Shown here: piece by piece, positions 36,513-45,591 of the stretch
How positions within the stretch are numbered: position 1 is the first letter of the stretch
Layout of the letters: each line of letters begins with the position of its first letter
Assembly (NCBI GenBank): GCA_027491165.1
Contig: JAIXWS010000075.1
Location: 1 to 49,065 of the forward strand
Length of the DNA stretch: 49,065 nucleotides
Direction of reading: 5' to 3'
Source: Sphingobacteriales bacterium
Lineage (GTDB): Bacteria > Bacteroidota > Bacteroidia > Chitinophagales > Chitinophagaceae
Notes under the pieces: generated by a model
What the model was told of the DNA's origin: nothing
What the model saw: only the letters and a program-made list of their open reading frames with translations
The model's database searches: none
Made by a program: the position numbers and the translations under genes

Positions 36513-37489
36513 AGTTTCGCCTCGAAAAAGGCAATGGCGTCAGACAAATCTAAATAGGAATGTACGCTTTGTGCAGCACGTGCCTTAGCGGCATATTTAG
36601 CACAAAAATCTTGATGAGCTTGCGTATGGGGAAAGCGTGGCCGATGATTTTGAGCAATGTTTATGTCCAAAATATCCTTCATCCATTCACTTGTTTCGGG
36701 CGCAATACAATATTCGGTAAATGCCTCCCAAACATAACTAGTAGCGGCAAAATTAGGATGCACCATATCCACATCATAAAAGCGATAATCGCGCAAGACA
36801 TCCATCACCAACTCGTAAGCTGGGAAATAATGAGCGAAGGGAAATTGGGCACACAATTCGTGCACCGCTTCTATTAGTCTTGCTTTACTGCGATTATTAT
36901 CCACTACCCCATCACGGATATGCCGCACAGGGCTAATGGTAAACAAGACTTTAGCTTTGGGATTTTTTGCTTGCAATAATTGAAGTGTTTCGGATAATGC
37001 AGCAACTATTTCTTCGATGCTCAATAGTTTTTTCTCAAACCATTGACTGGGTGCACGATGATTATTAGCCACCGCTTTATTGCCCTCTTTAAGGTAATAT
37101 TGAAAAGCTGAACCAAGTGTAATCATTAACCAATCGGCCTCTTGGATACAAGCAGCAGCTGCTGCTTGTTCTACATTAATATTCTGTAAAGCCTGCTCGG
37201 CGTCCATATCTGAAAAACGTGTGTGATGGTCCCAACTGTTCCATAATTCGTTGAGGTAAAACAAATCTGCTGCTGCATACCGCCGACCCATCAAATAGCC
37301 ATTGAGGCTATCGGCCACACTGAGCGGATTAAACAAAATACCATTGGGATTACTACAGATGCGAAAACGATGTTGCGCCAAGCGATCGGCAATATGCTCT
37401 GTAAAGCAAGAGCCCATCAACAAAATTTTATCGCTGTATTGGATAGGCTTGGGTAGCAAAGGGATATTGATATCGAGCTGAAATTTCAT
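36509..37489 (-). CDS. GSCFA-domain protein
   Basis: 326 residues. The name-giving motif GSCFTEHIADRL is at about residue 27, with NPNGILFNP, a central LGSAFQYY segment and a late DMVHPNFAATSYVWEAF block. GSCFA is a presumed SGNH/GDSL-like hydrolase fold, in which the Ser of GSCF and the Asp/His of the last block would form the triad; activity has not been established for this class as far as I know. No signal peptide is visible, so it is probably cytoplasmic. It has no operon partner. Confidence 0.9.
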   Translation of the reverse strand: MKFQLDINIPLLPKPIQYSDKILLMGSCFTEHIADRLAQHRFRICSNPNGILFNPLSVADSLNGYLMGRRYAAADLFYLNELWNSWDHHTRFSDMDAEQALQNINVEQAAAAACIQEADWLMITLGSAFQYYLKEGNKAVANNHRAPSQWFEKKLLSIEEIVAALSETLQLLQAKNPKAKVLFTISPVRHIRDGVVDNNRSKARLIEAVHELCAQFPFAHYFPAYELVMDVLRDYRFYDVDMVHPNFAATSYVWEAFTEYCIAPETSEWMKDILDINIAQNHRPRFPHTQAHQDFCAKYAAKARAAQSVHSYLDLSDAIAFFEAKL

Positions 37490-37718
37490 ATAAGAATTGT
37501 AGGCTTAAAATTAGAAAAAGACAAGCCTAGCTTAGGAGTAAATTTACACTATTGGATAAACGAAACTGATTAGAGACAAAGATATTCAGCCCTTTAAATT
37601 ATTAAGAGCAAGTAGATGGAGTTATATCCCGTTTTTTGCATAGAGATGCTCTTTTAATTGAAAATAAATAGAACATTCTAAACAAGCAAGAGCAGGCAAT
37701 TGGGGTCTATTCATTTGC

Positions 37719-39137
37719 TTACAACCTCACCCATTTTAAAACTTTCTTAGCTCCGCCTTTATTTATTTCCACAAAATAAATCCCTTGAGATAAATGATCA
37801 GCATCAATGTATAGGGTATGCTGACCTTTAGCATAAGACTGAGCGCTTAGTTCTTTTATTAAGGCACCATTTATGTTGATGATTTTTACAGTCACGAATT
37901 GTTGGCTAGCCATATAAAAGGATAATTTGCCATTTCCAGTACTTGGGTTAGGATAAAGGTTATCTCCTTCACCTGTTTCGCTATTTTCCTCTTGGATAGT
38001 AGTACTGATAGGGATATTAGATCGCAACAATACAAATCGATTGGGTGTTTCCGTCATTGCATACAGCTTGCCATCAGGCGCTTGTCGCACATCTCTAAAA
38101 CGTGCATAGCCATTCATGCTTCTTGTTGATGAAACTCTCTTGTTATCCTTCATTTTTAACCAATGTATATGTGTACCTGCCAATGCTCCGATTAAAATAT
38201 CAGCCTCATTAATAGGCTGACCATTTCTAATGAAAGTCATTCCGCTCGGCGCAATAGAAGGCACCCAATAAGTAAGGGGAAGTTCCATACCTGGCAAGGT
38301 TGTATCAGGCGTAATAGGAGTACCGTCATAGTTAATACCAAAGGTAACTTTAGGCCAACCGTAATTTGTATTTGGCTTAATCAAGTTGAGCTCGTCTCCT
38401 CCTCTAGGTCCATGCTCATGGGCATAAATTTCGCCCGTTGCTGGGTTCATCGCCATTCCTTGAATATTTCTATTGCCCCAACAATAAATCTGGGGTAAAG
38501 TATTGGGCACGCCTACTAAAGGATTAGTAGCGGGTACAGTTCCATCATCGTTAAAGCGCAATACCTTACCAAAATGGTTGTTCATTTTTTGTGCACTATC
38601 CTGAACTCCTCTATCTCCAACCGACATGTAAAGGAAATTATTTTTGTCAAAAACAATACGACTTCCAAAGTGTTGACCAGAATTACGTATAGGCAATGCT
38701 CTGAATAATTCTGTGAAGCCCTGCAGCTCGTTGCCTACAAGCCTTCCTCTACCTAAAGCGGTTGTTTGACCACTACCCACAGCAATCGAATAAGTAATAT
38801 AAACAAAATTGTTGCTGCTGAAATTGGGATGTAAAGCAATGTCTAATAAACCACCCTGCCCTACTTGAGCTATAGTTGGCAATCCGCTTATTTCCGTTAG
38901 TGTGTTAGCAGAAATATTAAAACGAAATACTTTTCCTCTTCTCTCCGTAAAAAGGACTTCATTACTATTGATAAAGGTAAATCCCCAAGGAACATCAATG
39001 TCCTTTATCAGCACCTTATCTTCAAATAATTCAGGTGGTTGGGATAAGGCCACATTTGCATAAAATGTAAGTGCACAACAAACAAACAAAAATCCAAACT
39101 TGACTTTTTTTGTAGCAATGGAAATAAACTTTTTCAT
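37719..39137 (-). CDS. Secreted PQQ-dependent sugar dehydrogenase-like beta-propeller with type IX sorting domain
   Basis: 472 residues. A signal peptide (about 1-32) is followed by a six-bladed propeller of the soluble glucose/sorbosone dehydrogenase family, with family segments IDVPWGFTFI, GQGGLLDIALHPNF, NSGQHFGSRIVFD, YCWGNRNIQGMA and EHGPRGGDELN. The last ~75 residues (from LYPNPSTGNGKLSF to VLKWVRL) are a Por-secretion C-terminal sorting domain, so export through the type IX system and surface attachment or release are predicted. Family enzymes oxidise aldoses with PQQ; the true substrate is unknown. Confidence 0.9.
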   Translation of the reverse strand: MKKFISIATKKVKFGFLFVCCALTFYANVALSQPPELFEDKVLIKDIDVPWGFTFINSNEVLFTERRGKVFRFNISANTLTEISGLPTIAQVGQGGLLDIALHPNFSSNNFVYITYSIAVGSGQTTALGRGRLVGNELQGFTELFRALPIRNSGQHFGSRIVFDKNNFLYMSVGDRGVQDSAQKMNNHFGKVLRFNDDGTVPATNPLVGVPNTLPQIYCWGNRNIQGMAMNPATGEIYAHEHGPRGGDELNLIKPNTNYGWPKVTFGINYDGTPITPDTTLPGMELPLTYWVPSIAPSGMTFIRNGQPINEADILIGALAGTHIHWLKMKDNKRVSSTRSMNGYARFRDVRQAPDGKLYAMTETPNRFVLLRSNIPISTTIQEENSETGEGDNLYPNPSTGNGKLSFYMASQQFVTVKIININGALIKELSAQSYAKGQHTLYIDADHLSQGIYFVEINKGGAKKVLKWVRL

Positions 39138-39483
39138 AGGCTTAATGTAGGATTACAGTTAATTAATGACTTAATTTTAGTACGTTAAAAATAAAGAATG
39201 ATGACAATACTGGCAAAACAAATTTTGCTATTTTAATGGAGAAGAACATGAATATTTTACGGTAAAAACATAAAAATACCCAAAATTCAATTGGACTATG
39301 GCCAAAATTTGTCCCTCCTCTTTTGGATGTTCCGAAGGGCATCTCGAAGCACAGATGAAGTGGATTTGTAATCCACCCTAGATGACCCAATCATGCAGCA
39401 ATGATAAAGACGAAAAATCCTTAGAAAAACAATTTTACCATCTACTTATCAATCTTCTTCATGCCAATTCGTGGTAATTGAAT
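39138..39483. other. 370-bp gap with two small hairpins
   Basis: No supported gene. A perfect GTGGATT-tgt-AATCCAC hairpin (39360-39376) follows a weaker GATG...CATC stem (about 39327-39344). GTGGATT/AATCCAC palindromes with this style occur as intergenic repeats in other Bacteroidota, so this may be a remnant of one. The last ~25 bp carry the DUF2480 promoter. Confidence 0.45.
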
Positions 39484-39491
39484 TACTTTTG
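39484..39491 (+). promoter_or_regulatory. -7 box of the DUF2480 gene, decides its start
   Basis: A perfect TACTTTTG. It falls inside a longer upstream frame beginning at 39478, so translation must start at the ATG at 39508, 16 bp after the box. Confidence 0.6.
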
Positions 39492-39507
39492 CAACAGAAC
39501 AATTTTT

Positions 39508-40017
39508 ATGGAAACCATCGTCAATAAAGTGGCCGAAAGTGGCATTCTTACCCTCGATTTAGCCAAATACATGGCCACAGAGCAGGATATAGCTAGTTTC
39601 GATTTGAAGCCCTTCTTGTTTAGAGAAATGATATTGCGCGAAAAAGATTACCGAGAAGCCTTGAAGGAACATGATTGGAGCAGCTTTGAACAAAAGCATG
39701 TGCATATCTATTGCAGTGTAGATGCTATCATACCCATGTGGGCCAATATGTTGGCTGTTACCTATTTACAACCGATTGCAAAATCTGTTTTTTTCGGTAG
39801 CAAAGAAGCATTAGAACATCATTTACTGCTGCAACACATTGCACAAATAGACACGAACGAATACATCGACAAGCGGGTAGTGATTAAAGGCTGTGGCGAT
39901 ATCCATATTCCTGCACAAGGTTATGTAGCGGTATCAGCTTTGCTACAACCCCTAGTTAAATCGCTGATGTATGGTGAACCTTGCTCTACAGTGCCCGTTT
40001 ACAAAAAGAAAAACTAA
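39508..40017 (+). CDS. DUF2480 family protein
   Basis: 169 residues from ATG 39508. The N-terminal METIVNKVAESGILTLDL and the segments EHDWSSFEQKHVHIYCSVDAIIPMWA and VVIKGCGDIHIP are characteristic of DUF2480, a Bacteroidota-specific cytoplasmic family without an assigned function. No signal peptide or membrane segment. Just 21 bp separate it from the substrate-binding lipoprotein downstream, so cotranscription is likely. In other genomes it is often near iron-sulfur (SUF) genes, but none are seen here. Confidence 0.85.
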   Translation: METIVNKVAESGILTLDLAKYMATEQDIASFDLKPFLFREMILREKDYREALKEHDWSSFEQKHVHIYCSVDAIIPMWANMLAVTYLQPIAKSVFFGSKEALEHHLLLQHIAQIDTNEYIDKRVVIKGCGDIHIPAQGYVAVSALLQPLVKSLMYGEPCSTVPVYKKKN

Positions 40018-40038
40018 TCTTTGCGTCATCGTTTTTGT

Positions 40039-41655
40039 ATGCGCAACAATATGCTCCTTTTCATTCTTGCTCTTTTAATGGCTACTTCTTGTGGCCATCG
40101 CCAAGCGTCACAAGAAAAGCAAGTATTTAATCTCAACCTTTCGAGCGGCAGCCTCGAATCGCTTGACCCTGCCTACGCCAAAGATTTATACACGATGTGG
40201 ACGACCCATATGCTGTACAATACATTGGTAGAAACAGATTCAAACCTTTACCTAAAGCCTTCATTGGCTAAATCTTGGGAAATTAGCGCCAACGGCTTGA
40301 CTTATACTTTTCATTTGCAGCCTGATGTTTATTTCCATCCCAACCCCTTATTTAAAGGCAAGCGAAAAATGACCGCCGCTGACGTGGCTTTTAGTTTTTC
40401 ACGTATTATCAATCCCGAAATCGCCTCATCAGGTGCATGGATTTTTAATGGCCATGTAAAAGACTCCAGCTCCTTCGAAGCCAAAGACGATAGCACCTTT
40501 GTACTTCATCTCATCGCTCCATTTAGACCAATGTTGGCGATGCTGAGCATGCCTTATTGCAGCATTGTACCGCGCGAAGTAGCGACCCATTATGGCAAAG
40601 ACTTTCGCAGCAACCCCTGTGGCACTGGCCCTTTTCAATACCACAGTTGGGATGAAGGCAATGTACTTTTACTGCACAAAAACAAAGATTATTGGGAGCG
40701 TGATGGCCATCAAAAAAGGCTCCCCTACCTAGCGGCCATTCATATCAGTTTTTACGACAGTAAGGCAACAGAATTTCTCTTGTTTCTGCAAGGCAAACTA
40801 CACTTTACACACAGCTTAGACGGCTCTTTCAAAGATCTTATATTACGCAAAGATGGGCAGCTAAAGCCTGAATATTCTAGCCAGTTCCAACTCAAAAAAA
40901 GCCGCTACCTCAATACCGAATATTTAGGATTCCTCAGCGATACCAACAGCCCTTTATTGCGCCAATCTCCACTCAAAAATAAGCTGGTACGGCAGGCTAT
41001 TAACTATGCTATAGACCGCAAAAAAATAAGTACTTACTTTAAAAATGGTGTGGGTATTCCGGCGACCGGTGGCTTTACCGCACCAGGGCTTGCAGGATTC
41101 GATACAGTTGCGACCTATGGGTATCATTATGATCCAGAAAAAGCGATAGAACTGTTGCGTCAAGCGGGTTATCCCAAAGGAAAAGACCTTCCTGCGCTGA
41201 ACATCCTAAGCCCTGAAAACTATGCCGACATCGTGAATTTTGTGGCGACACAATTACAAGAAGTGGGCATTCCGGCCAAGATAGAAATAATGCAGCCCAA
41301 CATTCTAAAACAACAAATGAGCCGCTCGCAAGCTGTATTTTTCAGAGCCCAATGGATAGCCGATTACCCAGATGCCGAAACCTATTTAGCCTTTTTTAAT
41401 AGTACTTTCCCAGCACCACCCAACTATACAAGATATCATAATCCCGTCTTTGATAAATTATACAATGAAAGCATGAATTTGCCTGATGAGCAACGCTATA
41501 GGGTATATCGACAAATGGATAGCATCGCCATAGCAGATGCACCTTTGGTGCCTTTATTCTACGATCAGCTATTGCATTTTACACAGAATAATGTACAGGG
41601 TTTTAGCAGCAACCCTATGAACTTAATTGACTTGAAAAGAGTGCGATTGAAATAA
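40039..41655 (+). CDS. Oligopeptide-type ABC transporter substrate-binding lipoprotein
   Basis: 538 residues from ATG 40039 (a TTG at 40021 or ATG at 40051 are alternatives). Lipoprotein signal with Cys18 (LMATSC). The body is an SBP_bac_5 (DppA/OppA) domain: SLDPAYAKDLYTMWTTHMLYN, SWEISANGLTYTFHLQPDVYF, MTAADVAFSFSRI, CGTGPFQYHSWDEG, VRQAINYAIDRKKI, QWIADYPDAETYLAFF. It would capture peptides or related solutes for an ABC permease. No permease or ATPase genes are adjacent, so the transporter must be encoded elsewhere. The gene follows DUF2480 closely. Confidence 0.93.
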   Translation: MRNNMLLFILALLMATSCGHRQASQEKQVFNLNLSSGSLESLDPAYAKDLYTMWTTHMLYNTLVETDSNLYLKPSLAKSWEISANGLTYTFHLQPDVYFHPNPLFKGKRKMTAADVAFSFSRIINPEIASSGAWIFNGHVKDSSSFEAKDDSTFVLHLIAPFRPMLAMLSMPYCSIVPREVATHYGKDFRSNPCGTGPFQYHSWDEGNVLLLHKNKDYWERDGHQKRLPYLAAIHISFYDSKATEFLLFLQGKLHFTHSLDGSFKDLILRKDGQLKPEYSSQFQLKKSRYLNTEYLGFLSDTNSPLLRQSPLKNKLVRQAINYAIDRKKISTYFKNGVGIPATGGFTAPGLAGFDTVATYGYHYDPEKAIELLRQAGYPKGKDLPALNILSPENYADIVNFVATQLQEVGIPAKIEIMQPNILKQQMSRSQAVFFRAQWIADYPDAETYLAFFNSTFPAPPNYTRYHNPVFDKLYNESMNLPDEQRYRVYRQMDSIAIADAPLVPLFYDQLLHFTQNNVQGFSSNPMNLIDLKRVRLK

Positions 41656-41731
41656 TCATTTTGTCATACTAAGCGAGTAGGAAGCATAAGAAAAGTTATT
41701 TCTAGACTTCACATAGTAAATAAAAGGGAGT

Positions 41732-43420
41732 CTATAATCGTGCACAATCAAACTGCATCTTCCTTTCGTTACCGTTTTCATCAATTGCGCTTAGTTGCAA
41801 TTTATTTTTGCCCTTGGGGCAATGCTCATCAACGCGATAAAACCAATTATCGCCATGCTGCTCGAAACAAATCCATTGACCATTAATGCTACCTGTAAAT
41901 GATTTTACCGAACTAAGATCATCTGTCACCACAAAACGAATTTCTTTTCCCAAACTTACTGTTACTCCATTTTTATATACTGGTTTGATCACTGGTGCTG
42001 TAGTATCTATTGCCAACCAATAATCACCAAAAGCCCTAACAGATGCGCCGTACCAGCCATTTGTCAAGCTGGCTTTTTTACCAGAAACCTTTTTGCCATC
42101 ACTATATTGTAAGGTTATTTTACTATTCAACGCAAAAGGGATAACTACTTCGGGCTTGATGCTCAAGTCAAAATAATTATGTATTGGTATAACTGGAGTA
42201 CCTATCGAAAAGCTGGAGGAAATACTCTTTGCTTCAGTATTTTTTGAAGTTTCAAAGCAAATATCATGGTACAAAGCGGTAGCGGGTAAAGTAAATTTTA
42301 GATTGGGTGTTTCAAAGTTGTGCTCTTGCTTCGATTTCCATGTTTGGCTGCAAAGAGCAGGAGTACTGTTTTCAGCCCTAATGATTGTGCATTTTATTTC
42401 TGAAGTATTACCCGAAACATCTGTCAATACAATACGAATGGGTGTTGGCCCAAGTTTATTTAAAACAATCTGACCATTACCCTTTTGTTCGAATTGGTAC
42501 AATTTATGGAGTTGATTATTGGGCAAAAGGAACAGACTATTAAACCAAATTCCTGTCTCTTTTTGCAATTTATAATCGGCGCAAGCGTTCAAATAGCGTG
42601 TTTCGTTGTAGCCAATATCATCTAACCTTAGGCTGCCCACCAGAACATTATTGGCATACCATTGCGCAGTATAAAATGACAGGGTATTGGTACTGTTATT
42701 CATATAGTCATTCACGGCAACACCTAAGCTTATTAGATCTGCAGAAACGAATACCGAGTCTTTATTAGGAACAAAAATATCCTGTATTTTTTTTAGAGGT
42801 ACCCGGGTTGGATTTTGGACATAGATACTCTCGTCCCCATTGTAAATGGAAATTTCTGTAGGCAAGGGACTAATGCTATCTTCTATTACAAAACCAAATA
42901 ACTGCGGATTAAGAGGGTGCTCTGATTTACTATCCCGAATTTCAAAATGCAGGTGAGGCGCTGAAGAGCCTCCAGTATTGCCACTCCAAGCTATTTGTTG
43001 TCCTTTTTTTATAGGAAATTTTTGGGCATCAAAACTTAAATCGATCGTCCAACTTTTTTGAGCATATTGCTCCTGGCGCACAAATTTTTGCAATGCCGGG
43101 AAAAAATCGTTGAGGTGCGCATATAAAGTAGTGTAGCCATTGGGGTGTGTGATATAAATGCCATGCCCAAATCCTCCTGGCTCCATTTTAACCCTAGAGA
43201 TATAGCCATCTGCCGCAGCAAAAACAGGAAGATTTTCTTTGCCTTCAGTTCTTATATCGATACCGCTATGAAAATGCCCTGGCCTGCATTCGCCAAAATT
43301 ACCAGCGAGCAAAATGGGTATATTTAAGGGATTGCGAAAATAATTTTGGGGGTAATGATTTGTTTGAGCAAGGGACTTAAATGGCAAAAGCACCAGCAGT
43401 ATGGCTATTTGTTTTATCAT
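41732..43420 (-). CDS. M23 family metallopeptidase with beta-sandwich C-terminal region
   Basis: 562 residues with a signal peptide (to about SLAQ). The M23/LytM domain is N-terminal (about 35-170): zinc-binding HSGIDI near residue 52 (HxxxD) and HLHFEIRD near 154 (HxH), with VFAAADGYISRV and GYTTLYAHLNDF between. The remaining ~390 residues are beta-rich Ig-like segments (FVVTDDLSSVKSF, GKNKLQLSAIDENGNE). M23 enzymes cut peptidoglycan cross-bridges; this could be a cell-wall hydrolase. The C-terminal part may bind partners. The gene stands alone. Confidence 0.92.
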   Translation of the reverse strand: MIKQIAILLVLLPFKSLAQTNHYPQNYFRNPLNIPILLAGNFGECRPGHFHSGIDIRTEGKENLPVFAAADGYISRVKMEPGGFGHGIYITHPNGYTTLYAHLNDFFPALQKFVRQEQYAQKSWTIDLSFDAQKFPIKKGQQIAWSGNTGGSSAPHLHFEIRDSKSEHPLNPQLFGFVIEDSISPLPTEISIYNGDESIYVQNPTRVPLKKIQDIFVPNKDSVFVSADLISLGVAVNDYMNNSTNTLSFYTAQWYANNVLVGSLRLDDIGYNETRYLNACADYKLQKETGIWFNSLFLLPNNQLHKLYQFEQKGNGQIVLNKLGPTPIRIVLTDVSGNTSEIKCTIIRAENSTPALCSQTWKSKQEHNFETPNLKFTLPATALYHDICFETSKNTEAKSISSSFSIGTPVIPIHNYFDLSIKPEVVIPFALNSKITLQYSDGKKVSGKKASLTNGWYGASVRAFGDYWLAIDTTAPVIKPVYKNGVTVSLGKEIRFVVTDDLSSVKSFTGSINGQWICFEQHGDNWFYRVDEHCPKGKNKLQLSAIDENGNERKMQFDCARL

Positions 43421-43442
43421 TAACCGAAGATAATATTTTGAC

Positions 43443-43476
43443 TAAAAAAAGAGCGTACTCGAGATGAATACGCTCT
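43443..43476 (-). terminator. Terminator downstream of the lipocalin pair
   Basis: An 8-bp stem (43450-43457 with 43469-43476) around an 11-nt loop. On the minus strand it is followed by a seven-T tract, 23 bp after the last lipocalin stop codon. Confidence 0.85.
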
Positions 43477-43498
43477 AAAATAATGGAGAAAGCGATCT

Positions 43499-43975
43499 TT
43501 ACTTCATGTTGGTGAACGTAATAACCGCTGTAGTAGGAAATGAGGAGATGATAGTATCTTTTTTAATTTGTAAGGTTGTAGCATCAAGCTTTACTAAGTC
43601 GCCCGTTAGGCCAGGAATACCCAATTGAGTGGTAATAGATGAACCTGAAATATTTAATTGGGTGTTGTTAGTGATCAAGGACCAGTTTCCATCATTACGG
43701 GGTGAAACATCTGATGGGGCACATTTAGTAGCACCTTCATCTACTGTAATGGTTTTATCGGCATTAAATGTGTACAAATTATCTTTTTGACATTCTTTCA
43801 TTGATTGTGTCAGATCGATTAATCCACCGATAGTAGCACTAGTTAATTTCCATTTGCCATTCTGTAAGGTATCTGCTTTGGTATAGGTAGGGGTTGGGGT
43901 GGTATTGGTTTCAGGCTTTTTACAAGCTATAAAAGCTGTTGCAAGAATCGCAGCAAATAAAATCGTTTTCTTCAT
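43499..43975 (-). CDS. Lipocalin-like lipoprotein, copy 2
   Basis: 158 residues from ATG 43975 (ATG 43981 two codons upstream is also possible). Lipobox Cys18 (FIACKK). The mature part contains the lipocalin-like pattern LQNGKWKLTSATI, then CQKDNLYTFNADKTITVDEG and NDGNWSLITNNTQLNI, and ends in a beta-rich tail. It shares a clear stepwise pattern with the gene 22 bp upstream, showing a tandem duplication. Two Cys (near 63 and 82) may form a disulfide. The ligand and function are unknown; it is likely anchored in the outer membrane. Confidence 0.82.
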   Translation of the reverse strand: MKKTILFAAILATAFIACKKPETNTTPTPTYTKADTLQNGKWKLTSATIGGLIDLTQSMKECQKDNLYTFNADKTITVDEGATKCAPSDVSPRNDGNWSLITNNTQLNISGSSITTQLGIPGLTGDLVKLDATTLQIKKDTIISSFPTTAVITFTNMK

Positions 43976-43997
43976 GAGCATTTTTGTTTGTTTTAAA

Positions 43998-44471
43998 TTA
44001 TTTTAGGTTTGAAAATGTACCTTGAAATTTACCGCTTACGGTACCAAAGGGATCAGGTAAGGTGATCACTGTGTCTTTAGAAAATTCGATACTAGTAGAA
44101 GTGATGCTAACAACATTTAATTTTTCATCACTTTTCACGCCAAAAATGGTGCTTTCTCTCAATACCAATTGAGTATTGTTTTGCTCCAAAGCCCATTTTC
44201 CATCTGTAGTTGTTTGAGGATCACTCGCATTACATTTTAAAGTACTTTCATCAAGACTAAAGCTATTATCTGCATTAAAAAAATAATAATTGTCCTTATC
44301 ACAGTCGCTCATGGCCTTATATAAGTCTTGAGATCCACCACTATTAGTCAATGCTAGTTTTGTTATTTTCCATTTACCTTCTTTAAGTATCAGATCCTTT
44401 GCCTTTTCTTTGGGCTTACAGGCTACAAATGCTATGGAAAGCAAAATAGTAGAAAGAAATATTTTTTTCAT
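43998..44471 (-). CDS. Lipocalin-like lipoprotein, copy 1
   Basis: 157 residues from ATG 44471 (a longer frame to 44522 begins with TTG and is less likely). Lipobox Cys18 (FVACKP). Pattern LKEGKWKITKLAL, CDKDNYYFFNADNSFSLDES, TDGKWALEQNNTQLVL and then KDTVITL, aligned segment by segment with the downstream copy. It is the first gene of a two-gene unit closed by a terminator. The family is related to lipocalin_4-type lipoproteins common in Bacteroidota; no ligand is known. Confidence 0.82.
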   Translation of the reverse strand: MKKIFLSTILLSIAFVACKPKEKAKDLILKEGKWKITKLALTNSGGSQDLYKAMSDCDKDNYYFFNADNSFSLDESTLKCNASDPQTTTDGKWALEQNNTQLVLRESTIFGVKSDEKLNVVSITSTSIEFSKDTVITLPDPFGTVSGKFQGTFSNLK

Positions 44472-44579
44472 AGTGCACGAATAAGATGATTCCAAAGATA
44501 AACAAAAGTTGATTCTAAGCAAGATAGCTCAGGCTTTTATTGCATAAGACTTTATCTTCGCCAAAATTTTACAAACAAT

Positions 44580-45488
44580 ATGTCTTTAATCGTAGTGGGC
44601 ACTATGGCATACGATGCCATAGAAACACCTTTCGGAAAAACAGACCGAATCGTTGGTGGTTCAGCAACTTATGTAGCTTGGTCAGCTTCCAATTTTTATC
44701 AACCTATCAAGCAAGTTTCTATTGTAGGTGGCGATTTTGAGGAAAAAGAAATGACGGAATTAGCTGCACGTGGTGTTGCTTTTGAAGGTGTTGAAGTCGT
44801 AAAAGAAGGCAAAAGTTTCTTTTGGAGTGGACGATACCATACAGATATGAATAGCCGTGATACACTGATTACTGACCTTAATGTACTCGAGCAATTCAAC
44901 CCTATCTTGCCAGATGCCTACCAAGATTGCCAATATTTAATGTTGGGTAATCTTGCACCTGCTGTTCAAAAAAGCGTTATCCATCAATTAAAAAATCGGC
45001 CCAAATTAATTGTTCTTGATACAATGAACTTTTGGATGGACATTGCTTTAGATGAATTGAAAGATGTTTTAAAGCTGGTGGATGTCCTCGTGGTTAACGA
45101 TGGGGAAGCCCGCCAATTAAGCGGAGAATTTTCCTTGGTAAAAGCTGCAAAAGTGATTCGTGCTATGGGGCCAAAATATTTAATCATCAAGAAAGGAGAG
45201 CATGGAGCTTTACTATTTTACAATGAGCACATCTTTTCGGCACCCGCATTACCTTTAGAAGAAGTTTTTGACCCAACAGGCGCAGGAGATACCTTTGCAG
45301 GAGGATTTGTGGGCTACATTGCCCAGCAAGACAACCTATCTTTCGAAACCATGAAAAAAGCAGTGATTGTGGGTTCAGCAATGGCTTCTTTTTGTGTCGA
45401 AAAGTTTGGACCTGAAAGAATGAAAGAAATAAATGCAGCTGATATTGACGCTCGTTTAGCCCAATTTCAAGAATTAGCGCACTTCTAA
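44580..45488 (+). CDS. PfkB-family carbohydrate/nucleoside kinase
   Basis: 302 residues. The family opening VVGTMAYDAIETPFGKTDRIVGGSATYVAWSA supplies the substrate-binding GGS motif, and the C-terminal signature is DPTGAGDTFAGGFVGY with the catalytic Asp and anion hole. It phosphorylates a sugar or nucleoside with ATP; the short form and conserved Met-Asn-Ser-Arg region (YHTDMNSRDTLITDLNVLEQF) are typical of the unassigned Bacteroidota group. ahcY follows 103 bp downstream; an adenosine- or ribose-related substrate is possible but not shown. Confidence 0.9.
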   Translation: MSLIVVGTMAYDAIETPFGKTDRIVGGSATYVAWSASNFYQPIKQVSIVGGDFEEKEMTELAARGVAFEGVEVVKEGKSFFWSGRYHTDMNSRDTLITDLNVLEQFNPILPDAYQDCQYLMLGNLAPAVQKSVIHQLKNRPKLIVLDTMNFWMDIALDELKDVLKLVDVLVVNDGEARQLSGEFSLVKAAKVIRAMGPKYLIIKKGEHGALLFYNEHIFSAPALPLEEVFDPTGAGDTFAGGFVGYIAQQDNLSFETMKKAVIVGSAMASFCVEKFGPERMKEINAADIDARLAQFQELAHF

Positions 45489-45545
45489 GTTTTAATTTTA
45501 TAGAAACATTTTATAATTCTATTCTATTAAAAAGAAATTTAAAAT

Positions 45546-45553
45546 TACTTTTG
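45546..45553 (+). promoter_or_regulatory. -7 box of ahcY
   Basis: A perfect TACTTTTG 38 bp before the ATG, in an AT-rich gap. No clear TTG at -33. No SAH riboswitch-like structure is recognisable in the short leader. Confidence 0.5.
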
Positions 45554-45591
45554 CTTAACTTTTTTAAAAAATACTTAAACAACAATAGGAA

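Noticed and set aside
43998-44522. Longer N terminus for lipocalin copy 1 from a TTG
   Set aside because: It would bury the lipoprotein signal; the ATG at 44471 places the lipobox correctly and mirrors the second copy.
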